Under the pieces are notes generated by a model that did not search any database, was not told where the DNA came from, and saw nothing but the letters and a program-made list of their open reading frames with translations. Both the position numbers and the translations under genes were made by a program. Below are positions 49,245-61,173 of a DNA stretch of 64,000 nt, piece after piece. Origin of the DNA: Allium sativum. Its lineage: Eukaryota > Streptophyta > Magnoliopsida > Asparagales > Amaryllidaceae. The stretch lies in assembly GCA_030737875.1 (NCBI GenBank), contig CM060910.1:612883303-612947302 (forward strand), read 5' to 3'. How positions within the stretch are numbered: the first letter of the stretch is position 1; every line of letters starts with the position of its first letter.

Positions 49245-49411
49245 AATTTAGAGAAGAAATGAGAGAGTTTTGCTTTGCTTTAGGGTTGAGAGAATTAGAA
49301 TTGAATTTGCTTTTCTTCTTTCTTAGTTGGCGGCGGCTCCATTGATTTCCATGGCGATGGTATGACGGTAACTATTCTATTTTAATTAGGTTTAGGGTTA
49401 GCATTAGGATG

Positions 49412-49419
49412 TATTTATA
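49412..49419 (-). promoter_or_regulatory. TATA box of D 5' LTR
   Basis: Minus strand TATAAATA, about 370 bp after the LTR start, followed by CTAACCCTAAACC. Confidence 0.6.
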
Positions 49420-49785
49420 GGTGTAGGAAGTTATTTAGGACCATTAGATTAACCCTGAACCATGAGAACCAATCAAATGCAAAATCTGCATTTGAGCGAA
49501 TCGGCCCACGGGTTGACAGCCAAACACCCTGGATTAACCCCTCGTCGACCCAGCGAAGCTCGGGTCGACCTCAAAAATGGGCCGGTTCGGTTATTCCCCC
49601 TCCCAATTCACTGTTTTGAACTTTTTCGCATATTTATTTATTTAATTTTTAATTTATATATATATATATATATATATCAATATATATATATTTCTCTGCG
49701 CAACCCATTTCACTTAATTCTTTTCTAAAAATTAAGTATACTTTAATTTGTGAATTTTAATGTTATAAAATTACGGGGTGTTACA

Positions 49786-49790
49786 ACATA
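49786..49790. repeat. Target-site duplication ACATA (right) of element D
   Basis: Pairs with 38894-38898. Confidence 0.95.
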
Positions 49791-50205
49791 CCTCGCATAT
49801 CCATCAATCTCCACGTACGTCTGGACGATCACCACTTATTATCTATATTTTGGGATGCCTCCCAATCAAGACATCAGTTACCATCCAACCGAGGTGAAGA
49901 TCTCCGGTCTTCAACCACCGACTTCATCATCGACTTCTTATCGCCGATCAATTATTTGAAATGAGATTTAACTCGGCCTTTTCAAATAACTCACGTATAT
50001 TTAGAACTTAAATCACTTCATTTCAATGGTTAAATTATTCGGTGCCGGTAATTAAATTCATTAATGTAATTTTCACGCCACACACATTCAACCATCAAAT
50101 ATCACATAAACCGAGCAAATTCAGTTTATTTCCATTTCATATCGTTTATAATATTTTATAACGATTTATCGCTATTTTTATTTATTTAAAAATAGCCATT
50201 TCATT

Positions 50206-50960
50206 CAAATGATGCTTCAGGCCAAAACGCGGCCGTGGCGCTTTTTTTCTTCAGATCTGATTTACACATATCTAAAATCTAACCGTTGGATCTTCACAAA
50301 TTTTATATCATTAGAAAGATCTTTTCAAAACGAATCCAACGGTTCCAGTTTTGGGAAAATCCGACGATCGGATCTCCCAGTATACTTGTTTGAAGTTTCG
50401 ATTTCAAAATACGAACTGCAGTGTCGTTATTCGATTTAATTTAATTATATTTATATATATTTATAAATATAATCGATTCTGGCGCTATTTTTCTTCAGAT
50501 TTGAATTAAACATTCCAGACAATCCAACCGTTGGATCTTCACAAAGTTGGTGTCGTTGGAAAGATATTTCCAAAGCGAACCCAACGGTTTCGGTTTCGGG
50601 AAAATACGATGGTCGGATCTCCCGCACTAATCGTTTGAAATCACGGTTTCAAAACACGAACCGCAGCTTCATTATTTGATTTATTTAAATTATATATATA
50701 TATATAATCGATTCTGGCGCAGTTTTCCTTCATATTTTGAATTAAACATTCCAGACAATCCAATCGTTGGATCTTCACAAAGTTGGTGTCATTGGAAAGA
50801 TATTTCCAAACCGAACCCAACGGTTTCGGTTTCGGGAAAATCCGATGGTCGGATCTCCCGCACTAATCGTTTGAAAGAACGGTTTCAAAACACGAACTGC
50901 AGCTTCGTTATTCGATTTATTTTAATTATATTTATATATATATAAATATAATCTATTCTT
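50206..50960 (-). repeat. Three copies of the palindrome-bearing module in F
   Basis: GGCGC marks unit starts at 50237, 50481 and 50715 (spacing 244 and 234 bp). Copies two and three are closest to each other. TAACCGTTGGA at 50280-50290 is a reverse MSA-type match. Confidence 0.75.
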
Positions 50961-52060
50961 CGATTTCAAAACCATATTCTTTTCATACATTTGATAAAAA
51001 TGATATTTTTATCCAACATACCTTTATTTCAACACTTCACTATTGTTAACAATTCATGTATATAATAAAAATGTGATTTTTATTGTAAAGCCATTGATTT
51101 CAAAACACGACTATTTTATATAGTTCATATAGATGATAAAAATATGATTTTTATTATAAAACAATTTATTTCAAAACACGACTATTTTATATAGTTCATA
51201 TAGATGATAAAAATATAATTTTTATTATAAAACAATTTATTTCAAAACACGACTATTTTATATAGTTCACATAGATGATAAAAATATGATTTTTATTATA
51301 AAACAATTTATTTCAAAACATGAATGTCATTCAACACACGAATATTTATTCAACACATGAATTTCCATTCAACACACAAATATAGTTTCAACACATGAAA
51401 ATAATTCTAACACATGAATATTATTAAAAATTTCGGCAGCATAATGGCAGAGTAGTTAAAACCGGGACCGTCCCTAGTACGGCTCCTCGCTCTACCTTAA
51501 AGCCTCGCAGCTTTTGACAATGAGGATTTCATGCATCTAGTTCGCACGCAGGTGGCATGTTTATTTTTTTTTCTTTTCCACAAACTAATCCTATGTGGTT
51601 TCAACCAAATAATTCTCAACTACAAACGGGTATTTTTCAACCACAATCAATCAATTTCAACCAAAAACAATTCTAATCAACCATTCGCTATCAACCAATT
51701 TTCACACCAATCACAACCAATAAATATCGTCGATGGTTTGTGGACGAGGGGCGTGTATATATATATATATATAAGTATTTCACTTCTATTTCAACACATA
51801 TATAATTTTTACAACGCATATATAACTTATACATCGAACGTACAACTTATACAACGCTTATACATGAGGTGTACAACGCTTATATAACTCATACTTCGAA
51901 TATATAATTTATACATCGTCATTTCCATATCGTTTATAATTCAGAAATCTCACATTAGATTCCACTCCACCAAAAATAGCAGAAGGCTCAGAAAAATATG
52001 CGGTCTCTTCTAGAATGTAGAAGGCGTCCACACGAGTCCACTATCTCTTGTTTCACTGAA

Positions 52061-52065
52061 TTTCG
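52061..52065. repeat. Presumed target-site duplication TTTCG (left) of element E
   Basis: Five bases before the LTR start. The partner is outside the window, so this is not verified. Confidence 0.4.
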
Positions 52066-52790
52066 TGTAAAAACCCGGAAAATCTGGGCCGGTTTAAAAT
52101 TTTTATTTTGGCAATTTTAGCGAAATTTGATTATTTAAAATAGATTATTTTAAATAATATCGACGAAAAATTTATTTTGAAAATAATTCGAACGTATATA
52201 GTACGTGTCGTCGTTAGAATATAAATATTTATATATAATTATAAATAGAATTGAAAATGGCGCGGTAGTTCGATAATTCGATTTCAAACTTCAATTGAAT
52301 GTACCGGGTGCAAAATAATCCGGATTTTAGTGAAACCAAAAACTATAGGATCTATTTGAGAATATCTTTCCAACGAATCCGAAAAATCCAAATTTCATAG
52401 CGGGAATCAAAAGATATGTCCAGTTGAAAATTCTGAATAGTCGCTATGGAATTCAAGCCCTTAAAAATAGACATTTTGCAAACGACCTCGGATTTCGACG
52501 AAACCAGTTTTGTTGGGTCCAGGATGTAAAGTTATTGCTAGGTTGTAAATTTCATAATTTTTCGAATCAGTTTGTGACCCCGGCAAATTAGAATGTACGT
52601 TCAAATTTGAAAATTAAATGTTTTATACTTTAATTTGAAGAATAACTGATTGTAACAGCCGAAATGGCCTACGAAACATATTCCAGTGTGTCCGGGATAG
52701 GGGTAATTGGCTAGGAGCGACAGTCGTTGCGTTTGGTTGGGAGTTCGAATCGATAAACAACTTATTTTTGAATTAAAGATTAATTTATAC

Positions 52791-52801
52791 AATATATATA
52801 A
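52791..52801 (+). promoter_or_regulatory. TATA box of E 5' LTR
   Basis: AATATATATAA followed by a CT-rich leader. Confidence 0.5.
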
Positions 52802-52829
52802 CCCTTTAAAAACTAGGAAACCCTATTTC

Positions 52830-53206
52830 CCCAATCGTTCGACACAGCCGCCAAAGTCCCTTTCCTCTTCACAACGAAATACGAGATTTATAAAAATCAG
52901 AAAGAAAATCAAAATAAAATCTAAAAATCTTCAAATAATTATATTTGGGATCGCCATAAGCTCCTCTTCAATTTGATGCTTGTTCTGTTAAGTTCGAATC
53001 CCTTTTGGACTGTTTGGGTTTCGACTAGGGCTAGCGGACGGGATTGATTGAGGGCCACCGGAAGTTGCGCAGGCGAGGACGAAGGGGCGGCTTGAGGCGG
53101 AGGTTGATGGGGAACGGTCGGATTCGGTCCTGGTGGCTCACAAGTGGCACGGTGGGTGGTTTCTCCCCTCCGACTATGGGTTCAGCGAAAATGAGGAACG
53201 GTAAGT
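52830..53206 (+). promoter_or_regulatory. Predicted leader exon with donor GTAAGT, E 5' LTR
   Basis: A GC-richer stretch ending GAACG|GTAAGT (GT at 53201). The second LTR has the same donor at 60736. Unlike in A, the leader holds ATGs, and one short frame starting near 53108 reads through the donor. No gag lies downstream. Confidence 0.45.
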
Positions 53207-53609
53207 TCATTTTTAGTTAAATATTTTAATTAAATAGCATAGTTTTAGAAAATCTGAAATGTATATATAAATTATTGATTTTAAAGTCTGAAATTATATA
53301 TATATATATATAACACTGTTTAAAAATATAATGTTATGAAAATGTGGTTGAAAATGAAAATATACATCGTTTTAAAAATATAAAAAGCATTGTGTTTAAA
53401 AATAAATTTCGCTTTGTCTACAAATAAAATTGTTTTTAAAAGAGAAAATAAAATTGTTTTTAAAAGAGAAAATAAAATTAGAACTATTTTTGAAAATAAA
53501 GGCAGAATTGATTTTAAAAATATAGAAGTAGAATTGTTTTTAAAAATAGAAATATCACATTTTAAAAATATAAACATAGTATAAGAATGGGATTATATAT
53601 ATATATATA

Positions 53610-53800
53610 GCGTTAGAGAAAAATATGATTTTTATACATTGAACTTCGAAATAAAAATATGATTTTTATATATTGAACTTCGAAATAAAAATATGATTTT
53701 TATATATTGAACTTCGAAATAAAAATATGATTTTTATATATTGAACTTCAAAATAAAAATATGATTTTTATATATTGAATAGCGAAGTAAAAATTCGATG
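53610..53800 (+). repeat. 34-35 bp minisatellite, about 5 units, E 5' LTR
   Basis: AAAAATATGATTTTTATATA plus TTGAACTTCGAAAT-type units; the reverse complement of the B1 arrays. Confidence 0.9.
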
Positions 53801-53897
53801 TTTACATAGGTAGTGAAAGCGGGCAACGAAGGTAACAAAAAGGCGAGAACGAAGAAGATTTATATCAAAGAAGAGTCAAGATGTTTGGATAGCTATC

Positions 53898-53914
53898 GGT
53901 GAGAATTTCTCACC
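53898..53914. other. 17-bp palindrome GGTGAGAATTTCTCACC
   Basis: Perfect 8-bp arms. The 3' LTR copy is at 61461-61477. Confidence 0.6.
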
Positions 53915-53961
53915 TTTCAATTTCATTTTCTAGTTATATATATATATACTAGGATGCAGAC

Positions 53962-54004
53962 GGTGCTTAGTAGCACCCGACACAATCGTCCACAGACCAT
54001 GGAC
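53962..54004 (+). other. Two adjacent hairpins in E 5' LTR
   Basis: GGTGCT-TAGT-AGCACC (53962-53977) and GTCCA-CAGACCA-TGGAC (53988-54004). Both also exist in B1 with base changes that keep pairing in the second. The 3' LTR copy is at about 61523-61565. Confidence 0.6.
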
Positions 54005-54669
54005 TTGTTTGTTTGGTTGCAAAAATTAGTTAGATTATTTGATTGAAATTGAATTGTGTGGTGAAATGAATTGATTTGATTGATGTGTGAATGGCGTGGG
54101 CCTTCACTAGACCGGGGATAAGGCTAGGCCTTGTCCCGTTTCTAGTATCGTGCCGTTATGCCGCCGAAATTTTTTAAAATAAGTTAGAAAAACAAAAATA
54201 TCATTTTATTTAAAGAATGAACTGAATAGAAATTCATATGTTGGAATAAAATGTTTTGTCGTTAAAAATATAATTTTTAACGTGAATGTGAATAAATAAA
54301 TATTCATTTACGAACCAGACGGTTTGTTTATGTACACATATTTGAAGGACATTGATTGGGTCGATAAATTTTACACATCGCCCAACTGCACAAATAAAAT
54401 CTGTGTTTGATTGTTTGAAAACCCTACACGGGTGTTGGGATGAAATTTGAAGTTCACTCATCCTGATTGATTAAATATGTCGATCGATTGATTGATAGAC
54501 TGTTATAAGCGTTAGATATCTATATTTGATGCTTATACAGTGTAGTGCACTTTGGTTGATGGTTGATTATTTTTCAATGCTATTATATACATGGGTTGTA
54601 TGAAAATCCATATAATTAATTTTATATGGTAATTGATTGGGCCTCATTCCAATTTGAAAAATAAAGAAT

Positions 54670-55040
54670 ATTATAAAATAAAGGTTCATGTGTTGACAGT
54701 CTCATCCATTGAGATTGGTCATGTGTTGAACGAAATATTTTAGTAATAAAATTTACATCTTTATCAATATAAAATAAAGGTTCATGTGTTGACAGTCTCA
54801 TCCATTGAGATTGGTCATGTGTTGAACGAAATATTTTAGTAATAAAATTTACATCTTTATAATATAAAATAAAGGTTCATGTGTTGACAGTCTCATCCAT
54901 TGAGATTGGCCATGTGTTGAACGAAATATTTTAGTAATAAAATTTACATCTTTATCGATATAAAATAAAAGTTCATGTGTTGACAGTACTCATCCATTGA
55001 GATTGGTCATGTGTTGAACGAAATATTTTGATAATAACAA
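54670..55040 (+). repeat. Four tandem 96-bp units, E 5' LTR
   Basis: GTTCATGTGTTGACAGT starts at 54684, 54780, 54875 and 54971. B1 has one unit at the equivalent place (about 1190-1250 and 8760-8820). Confidence 0.92.
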
Positions 55041-58000
55041 CTATTTTGAAAAAGAAATATTTGAGATAGAATATTTGAAAATAGAAATATATGAAGCCGT
55101 GTTGATTAGATTGACGCCATTTTGACGTGAACGATATTTATATCGATTTTATTCATTTCGAAATGATTTAAATTGAAAACGATTTCGAAATGAATTGAAT
55201 TGAAAACGATTTCGAAATGAATTGAATTGAAAACGAATTCAAATTGAATTGAAAGTGAATTGAAATGAATTCAAATTGAATTGAAATTTGAATTGAATAG
55301 AAATGAATTTTAAAACGAATTTATAAAGAAGAATTCAATTTTGATTTGAATTGAAAAGAAAGTTGAAATTGCTTTTGAAACGATTTTAAAACTATTTATA
55401 TAATTCGTTTTAAATAGAAATCGACGAAGTATATATTATATATATTATATATATAATATAATGGCCTGAATAGAACGCGTCGCGCCGCGGCAGTTCGCGA
55501 ATTTCGACCATTTATTTCAAACAGACATTACGGGAGATCCGACTATCGGATTCTCCTAAAACCGGAACCGTTGGGTTCGTATCAAAAAGAGCTTTCTAAA
55601 GAATATTAGAAATTAGAAATCTAACGGTTGGATTTGGAGTTACGTCCAAATCAAATTTGAAAAAGGTCGCTGTAAGTGCAGTTCGATGGCCATTGATGGA
55701 AATCGACTGTACGGGCCTTGATAAAATTATTAAAAATAGTAATAATTTGTGTAAAATCATAAGAAATGATTTAGAAAGAATTGGGATGAAAAACTCCATA
55801 TTTGAAAAGATAAAAATAGATTTTTATCGAAATGAACTATTTTTGAGCTAGAATTACAATTCTATTTATTTTTAAATAAATAAATTGAATTTGAAATGGT
55901 TTTGAAAATAACCAGAATTTCCAATGATTGCATTGGAATAGATATGAATCGAAATTGCCTTCGGAATATTTCGATGTTGGATTTCGCGATGATACAGGTA
56001 TTGTTATGGGAATTTGAAAGATATATATATATCGTTATTTCCAATGCGATAATTGTTAGTCGTAGAATTTGATATTGAATATAAGCCGGTATATTTTCTA
56101 TTCAGAGCCTTGTATTGAATATCAAATGTGATTTGGGTTTGTCGTGAATGGTGTCTTCACTAACACTGTTCTTGAACCCAGTCGAGAAAAGATTAAATCT
56201 TTTTATTTAGATTTAATGAAGTGTACCAATTAATTAATATTTAATTGAAATTGAATTGATATTGATTTTGGGTTTATCGTGAACAGTGTTTTAAATAACA
56301 CTCGTTCTTTAACCCGATAATCAATGGAATGTGACTTTGAGTTTATCGTGAACCGTGTTTTAAATGACACAGATTCTTTAACCCAGTTAACGATTAAAAC
56401 TAAGTGGAGTTTTAATGAATCTTTAATTAGATTGAAATAATCGAGAATGGGGTATCACCAGTTTTGCCCCAGGCGATAGTTAAATCTTTAATTAGATTTG
56501 AACGTGAAATGGTAATTGAATTTACCGATAACACCGTGGTGTTAGATATGAAGTATAACCAGTTTTACTTCATGGGATGAATAGGTTGGGATTGGGAAAT
56601 TAAAACAAATGATTACTTCGGTAAGGTTCGCTAATCCCGACTAGTTTGAATTGATATTCAAAAATAGATTAAAGAATAAATTCAGGAATTTATCTTGGAT
56701 AAAATTAATGGGAACCTTTCCCTATGAATGTGAAATTTAGAAACTAACTGTCGGTTAGCCAAGTAGAATGGCTTTCTGGATATTGATCTGATGTTGGTTT
56801 CGGCCTTCGGGGTTAGTATTTGGGAAATTATTCTCTTGATTAATTTACGGTTAGTGACTGATGAATTGGAATGAGGCGTATGTTGTGTTTGTGTAACACT
56901 TATTTAAAATATACGCGAGTTATTCGGAAAGACCGGGTTTATCCTATTCTGAATAACTGATACGACGAAAAGTCAAAGATGAAGACGATGGTTGAAGACC
57001 GGAGGTCTTCACGTCGTTTGGGTGATTACTGATGATCTTGATTGGGCTGTACACCCAAGAAGATGGAAACAGTTGGTGATCGTCCGGACGTACTTGGAGA
57101 TCGATGGATATGCGGGGTACTAGGTGCCTCCGGTTTCGTTCAGACCCAGAACGGACTTGTAAATGGACTGTGTGTCTGACATTGGATTTTAGTCCGTGTG
57201 ATTGATCTCTATTGAATATATATCTGTTTGGCGGCGGAGAATTTATTCTCTTGCTTAACGCCCTTCTCTGAGACGTACGAGCTCAGGGGTTATATATTGA
57301 TGGATATCAATCGCATGGAGTGAATTGCCTGTGTGGCATGCCTAAGTGGCAATTGATCGAGGCTTCTGTTGAAAAGCAAAGTCTTGTGGTGTTGATCAAA
57401 GCAAGGCCTTTGTGGCGTAGCTTTGTGTAACGTTTACTTCGCGTGTTTCACACCCGGTATGAACCAAAAACGGGAGACGGACCTCAGGGAGGGCATGCGT
57501 TTCCTTCTAGCTAAAAAGTGGCGTCAGTGGTTTTACACGCCCTGATGAGTTTGACTTATGTGGTTGTTGCTGTTGCGAGGCGCCTCGGATTGATCGGTCG
57601 TTCTCGAACCGATGGAGTCATTTAGTTGGCTCACTTACGCCCCAAAGGGCGGCGAAACGCATGTTCAGGGTTTAAGTTTAATCCACATCGGTGGACCGAC
57701 CCTGACGATCCAAGGTCACTCGAGCTCTGGCCCGAGACATGGGCTAGATTGTCTCGAATCGGTTGAGGACTATCTTTTGCCTCGGTTCATAGATGGAAAT
57801 CCAATTTCCAAATACGTGACATTTGCGGTTTTATTTGTAAACTTAGATATGGCGACATGATATATGGTACCCATGCCGCCTATGATTGATACTTATGATT
57901 TGAAGTTGTTTTATACACTATGCACTTATAATAGTATCAAATGATTTGTTTTAAACGTATCAAGCATTCTTTGGCTGTTATAAGGGAAAACCCTATCCCC

Positions 58001-58105
58001 CGGCTTGCGTTGCATTGTGAGATAGGTCATGGGTCTTATAACAGCTTCATTTTTCTTTATTTAGCATTGCGCTGTTTGTTTTATGCACTGGTATTCTTGG
58101 GAGGA

Positions 58106-58258
58106 AACCCGTTCCGTGTTATACGGCGTGGTCCCTTGATTTACCTAACTTTAAAAATAAAGATTAATAACTGTTTTAGTTCTCACACCAGTCACATGAC
58201 TGACCTGGAGTTTATTGTTTTAACCTAAACTCTGGGTGCCCTTATTTTGACACGGGCA
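58106..58258 (+). other. Three-hairpin cassette, E 5' LTR
   Basis: CCGT-GTTAT-ACGG (58114-58126), CAGTC-ACAT-GACTG (58189-58202) and TGCCC...GGGCA (58237-58258). Confidence 0.65.
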
Positions 58259-58370
58259 GCTAGTAGTTTTGGTTTTGCAGATATATATTCACAGGATCCT
58301 GGTTTACAGCTGGAACGATATCCGGAAAGCTTTGTATCCGTATATCTCTTCTAGTTGTGTATTGTATTAT

Positions 58371-58380
58371 TTTCCGCTGC
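58371..58380 (+). other. TTTCCGCTG motif, E 5' LTR
   Basis: TTTCCGCTGC about 190 bp before the LTR end. Confidence 0.6.
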
Positions 58381-58567
58381 GATGTATTTAAATGTAATTT
58401 AAATATCTGATATTTCTGTGTAATATTCACTTATACTCTGTATATTCTTGTAATATGATGCATTGTTGTAATATACAATGAAATGTTCTTCTGTATGCAT
58501 TCTGTTGTGGCTTGTTCTCGAACTATCCGACGCTTTCCTTTACGGGGAAGTTACGGGTTTTCACAGT

Positions 58568-58579
58568 TGGTATCAGAGC
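58568..58579 (+). other. Primer-binding site of element E
   Basis: TGGTATCAGAGC, two bases after the LTR. Confidence 0.95.
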
Positions 58580-59587
58580 TTTGGTTTATAGAGCTCGAGA
58601 ACAAGACACATTAGAACCATACGAAAGAATTCATCAGATATTGGATTAGTAATATCCAATGGGAATAACTCGTTAGAGATGGGATCAGTAGTATCCTAGG
58701 ACGATTGTGAAGTGTATATTTTTAAAATGAAAACAATTTTGTTTTGAAAGTTTAATCGTTTTATTCGTATTTGGTTATTTATTTATATTGATGTGGACAA
58801 TCCAGTATATATAGATTTTGCGTATACGTCTGATCCGCGTGTATTCAAAGTCTTAATATATTGGATAGATATAGCATCACACTCTAATCGCCCGAAGATG
58901 ATATTGATGATAGCGATCACATCATCAACATTTATGTTCGAGTTTCAAGGTGTGATTTTCTATATATTTCCCTTAGACTGGTGTGAGAACCAAAGCTAAT
59001 ATAGCTAGAATACATTGTTGTGATTTGGCATCAAAACATGATTTTCTTTATAGGTAGTAAAATTAGGAATTTAAAACTCTAATCCACTAATTGATTGATG
59101 TTTGTGTTGGTTGTTTATTTGTTTGATAATTTTGAACCATTATGCCTAATTGAACCAAATATAGAACTATATTGAAAATTGGTCGCATTTGCTTGCATAT
59201 ACATATGCTTATATTGAACAGGTCATAGCAAGGAGGCTAGAGCAGAGAATAAAATTTGTTTGCCCGACAAATAGGTACATGTTTACTACATAATTTACTG
59301 TTTTGTTTGGGTGATGATGATTTTATGAGCCTATTGGCTAGCCGCTTGGCTTTTTCTTTTTCTTTTTGAGATCTGAAGGACCGGGGAAGCTATTTGAAAT
59401 TCCCCGATGCTCCCGGTGCAGGGGAGGTTATGGCGAAATTTTTCAAAAATTTAGGGTGTTAGCCAAATTTTTGAAATTTTGAAAATTCTCAGAAACTGAA
59501 AAGTTGGAGAATGGAAGTCAGACCGAACGTAGAGTTGATTGATCAAACCACTTTCGACTTTGTTCCTTTTCGGGGACGAAAAGTTTT

Positions 59588-59600
59588 AAGTGGGGGAGAT
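59588..59600 (+). other. Polypurine tract of element E
   Basis: AAGTGGGGGAGAT before the 3' LTR. Confidence 0.92.
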
Positions 59601-61130
59601 TGTAACAACCCGGAAGATCTGGGCCGGTTTAAAATTTTTATTTTGGCAATTTTAGCGAAATTTGATTATTTAAAATAGATTATTTTAAATAATATCGACG
59701 AAAAATTTATTTTGAAAATAATTCGAACGTATATAGTACGCGTCGTCGTTAGAATATAAATATTTATATATAATTATAAATAGAATTGAAAATGGCGCGG
59801 TAGTTCGATAATTCGATTTCAAACTTCAATTGAATGTACCGGGTGCAAAATAATCCGGATTTTAGTGAAACCAAAAACTATAGGATCTATTTGAGAATAT
59901 CTTTCCAACGAATCCGAAAATTCAAAATTTCATAGCGGGAATCAAAAGATATGTCCAGTTGAAAATTCTGAATAGTCGCTATGGAATTCAAGCCCTTAAA
60001 AATAGACATTTTGCAAACGACCTCGGATTTCGACGAAAGCAGTTTTGTTGGGTCCGGGATGTAAAGTTATTGCTAGGTTGTAAATTTCATAATTTTTTGA
60101 ATCAGTTTGTGACCCCGGCAAATTAGAATGTACGTTCAAATTTGAAAATTAAATGTTTTATACTTTAATTTGAAGAATAACTGAATGTAACAGCCGAAAT
60201 GGCCTACGAAACATATTCCAGTGTGTCCGGGATAGGGGTAATTGGCTAGGAGCGACAGTCGTTGCATTTGGTTGGGAGTTCCAATCGATAAACAACTTAT
60301 TTTTCAATTAAAGATTAATTTATATAATATATATAACCCTTTAAAAACTAGGAAACCCTATTTCCCCAATCGTTCGACACAGCCGCCAAAGTCCCTTTCC
60401 TCTTCACAACGAAATACGAGATTTATAAAAATCAGAAAGAAAATCAAAATAAAATCTAAAAATCTTCAAATAATTATATTTGGGATCGCCATAAGCTCCT
60501 CTTCAATTTGATGCTTGTTCTGTTAAGTTCGAATCCCTTTTGGACCGTTTGGGTTTCGACTAGGGCTAGCGGACGGGATTGATTGAGGGCCACCGGAAGT
60601 TGCGCAGGCGAGGACGAAGGGGCGGCTTGAGGCGGAGGTTGATGGGGAACGGTTGGATTCGGTCCTGGTGGCTCACAAGTGGCACGGTGGGTGGTTTCTC
60701 CCCTCCGACTATGGGTTCAGCGAAAATGAGGAACGGTAAGTTCATTTTTAGTTAAATATTTTAATTAAATAGCATAGTTTTAGAAAATCTGAAATGTATA
60801 TATAAATTATTGATTTTAAAGTCTGAAATTATATATATATATATATATATAACACTGTTTAAAAATATAATGTTATGAAAATGTGGTTGAAAATGAAAAT
60901 ATACATCGTTTTAAAAATATAAAAAGCATTGTGTTTAAAAATAAATTTCGCTTTGTCTACAAATAAAATTGTTTTTAAAAGAGAAAATAAAATTGTTTTT
61001 AAAAGAGAAAATAAAATTAGAACTATTTTTGAAAATAAAGGCAGAATTGATTTTAAAAATATAGAAGTAGAATTGTTTTTAAAAATAGAAATATCACATT
61101 TTAAAAATATAAACATAGTATAAGAATGGG

Positions 61131-61173
<43 letters not shown>

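Larger units (their letters stand above)
38899..49785 (-). mobile_element. Element D: complete Ty3/Gypsy LTR retrotransposon with decayed gag-pol
   Basis: A 10.89-kb element on the minus strand, nested in F. LTRs are 2870 and 2876 bp with TG...CA ends and sparse differences, the interior is 5141 bp, and it has a tRNA-Met primer site, a polypurine tract and a 5-bp target duplication. The pol style (integrase ending [20 protein letters not shown]) is typical of chromoviruses, likely Tekay/Del. It is a different family from A. All coding damage is substitutions, with no frameshift. Confidence 0.95.
46910..49785 (-). mobile_element. Element D 5' LTR
   Basis: It starts (minus strand) TGTAACACCCCG at 49785 and ends at the primer-site side at 46910. 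It carries the TATA box, leader and donor annotated separately, and is collinear with 38899-41768. Confidence 0.95.
49791..52065 (-). mobile_element. Element F, A-like LTR, second part
   Basis: Continues F after D. It matches the reverse of A from about 14950 down to about 12350. It has three palindrome-module copies, a TTCAACACATGA-rich part and the GCCGAAATTT block (51428). From about 51945 to 52065 it no longer resembles the A LTR. E is inserted at 52065, so the rest of F should lie beyond 64000. Confidence 0.72.
52066..58565 (+). mobile_element. Element E 5' LTR (B family)
   Basis: A 6500-bp LTR running from TGTAAAAACCCGG to GGTTTTCACA next to the primer site. It contains a TATA tract, leader with donor, 34-35 bp minisatellite, two adjacent hairpins, four 96-bp units, a single palindrome module (55461-55690), the block shared with A (57160-57860), the three-hairpin cassette and TTTCCGCTGC. 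Frames of 60-95 residues are LTR sequence and are interrupted or changed in other copies. Confidence 0.93.
58566..59600 (+). mobile_element. Element E internal region (non-autonomous)
   Basis: 1035 bp from the primer site to the polypurine tract with no gag or pol. A 68-residue frame at 58793 is not conserved in B1, where the ATG is absent. About 59215-59440 is the block shared with the LTR of A. It ends with the A-like ATCAAACCACTTTCGACTTT region and the polypurine tract. Confidence 0.9.

Noticed and set aside
58793..58999. 68-residue frame in the E interior, first considered as a small accessory protein
   Set aside because: The aligned B1 interior lacks the start codon and the frame, so it is not conserved.
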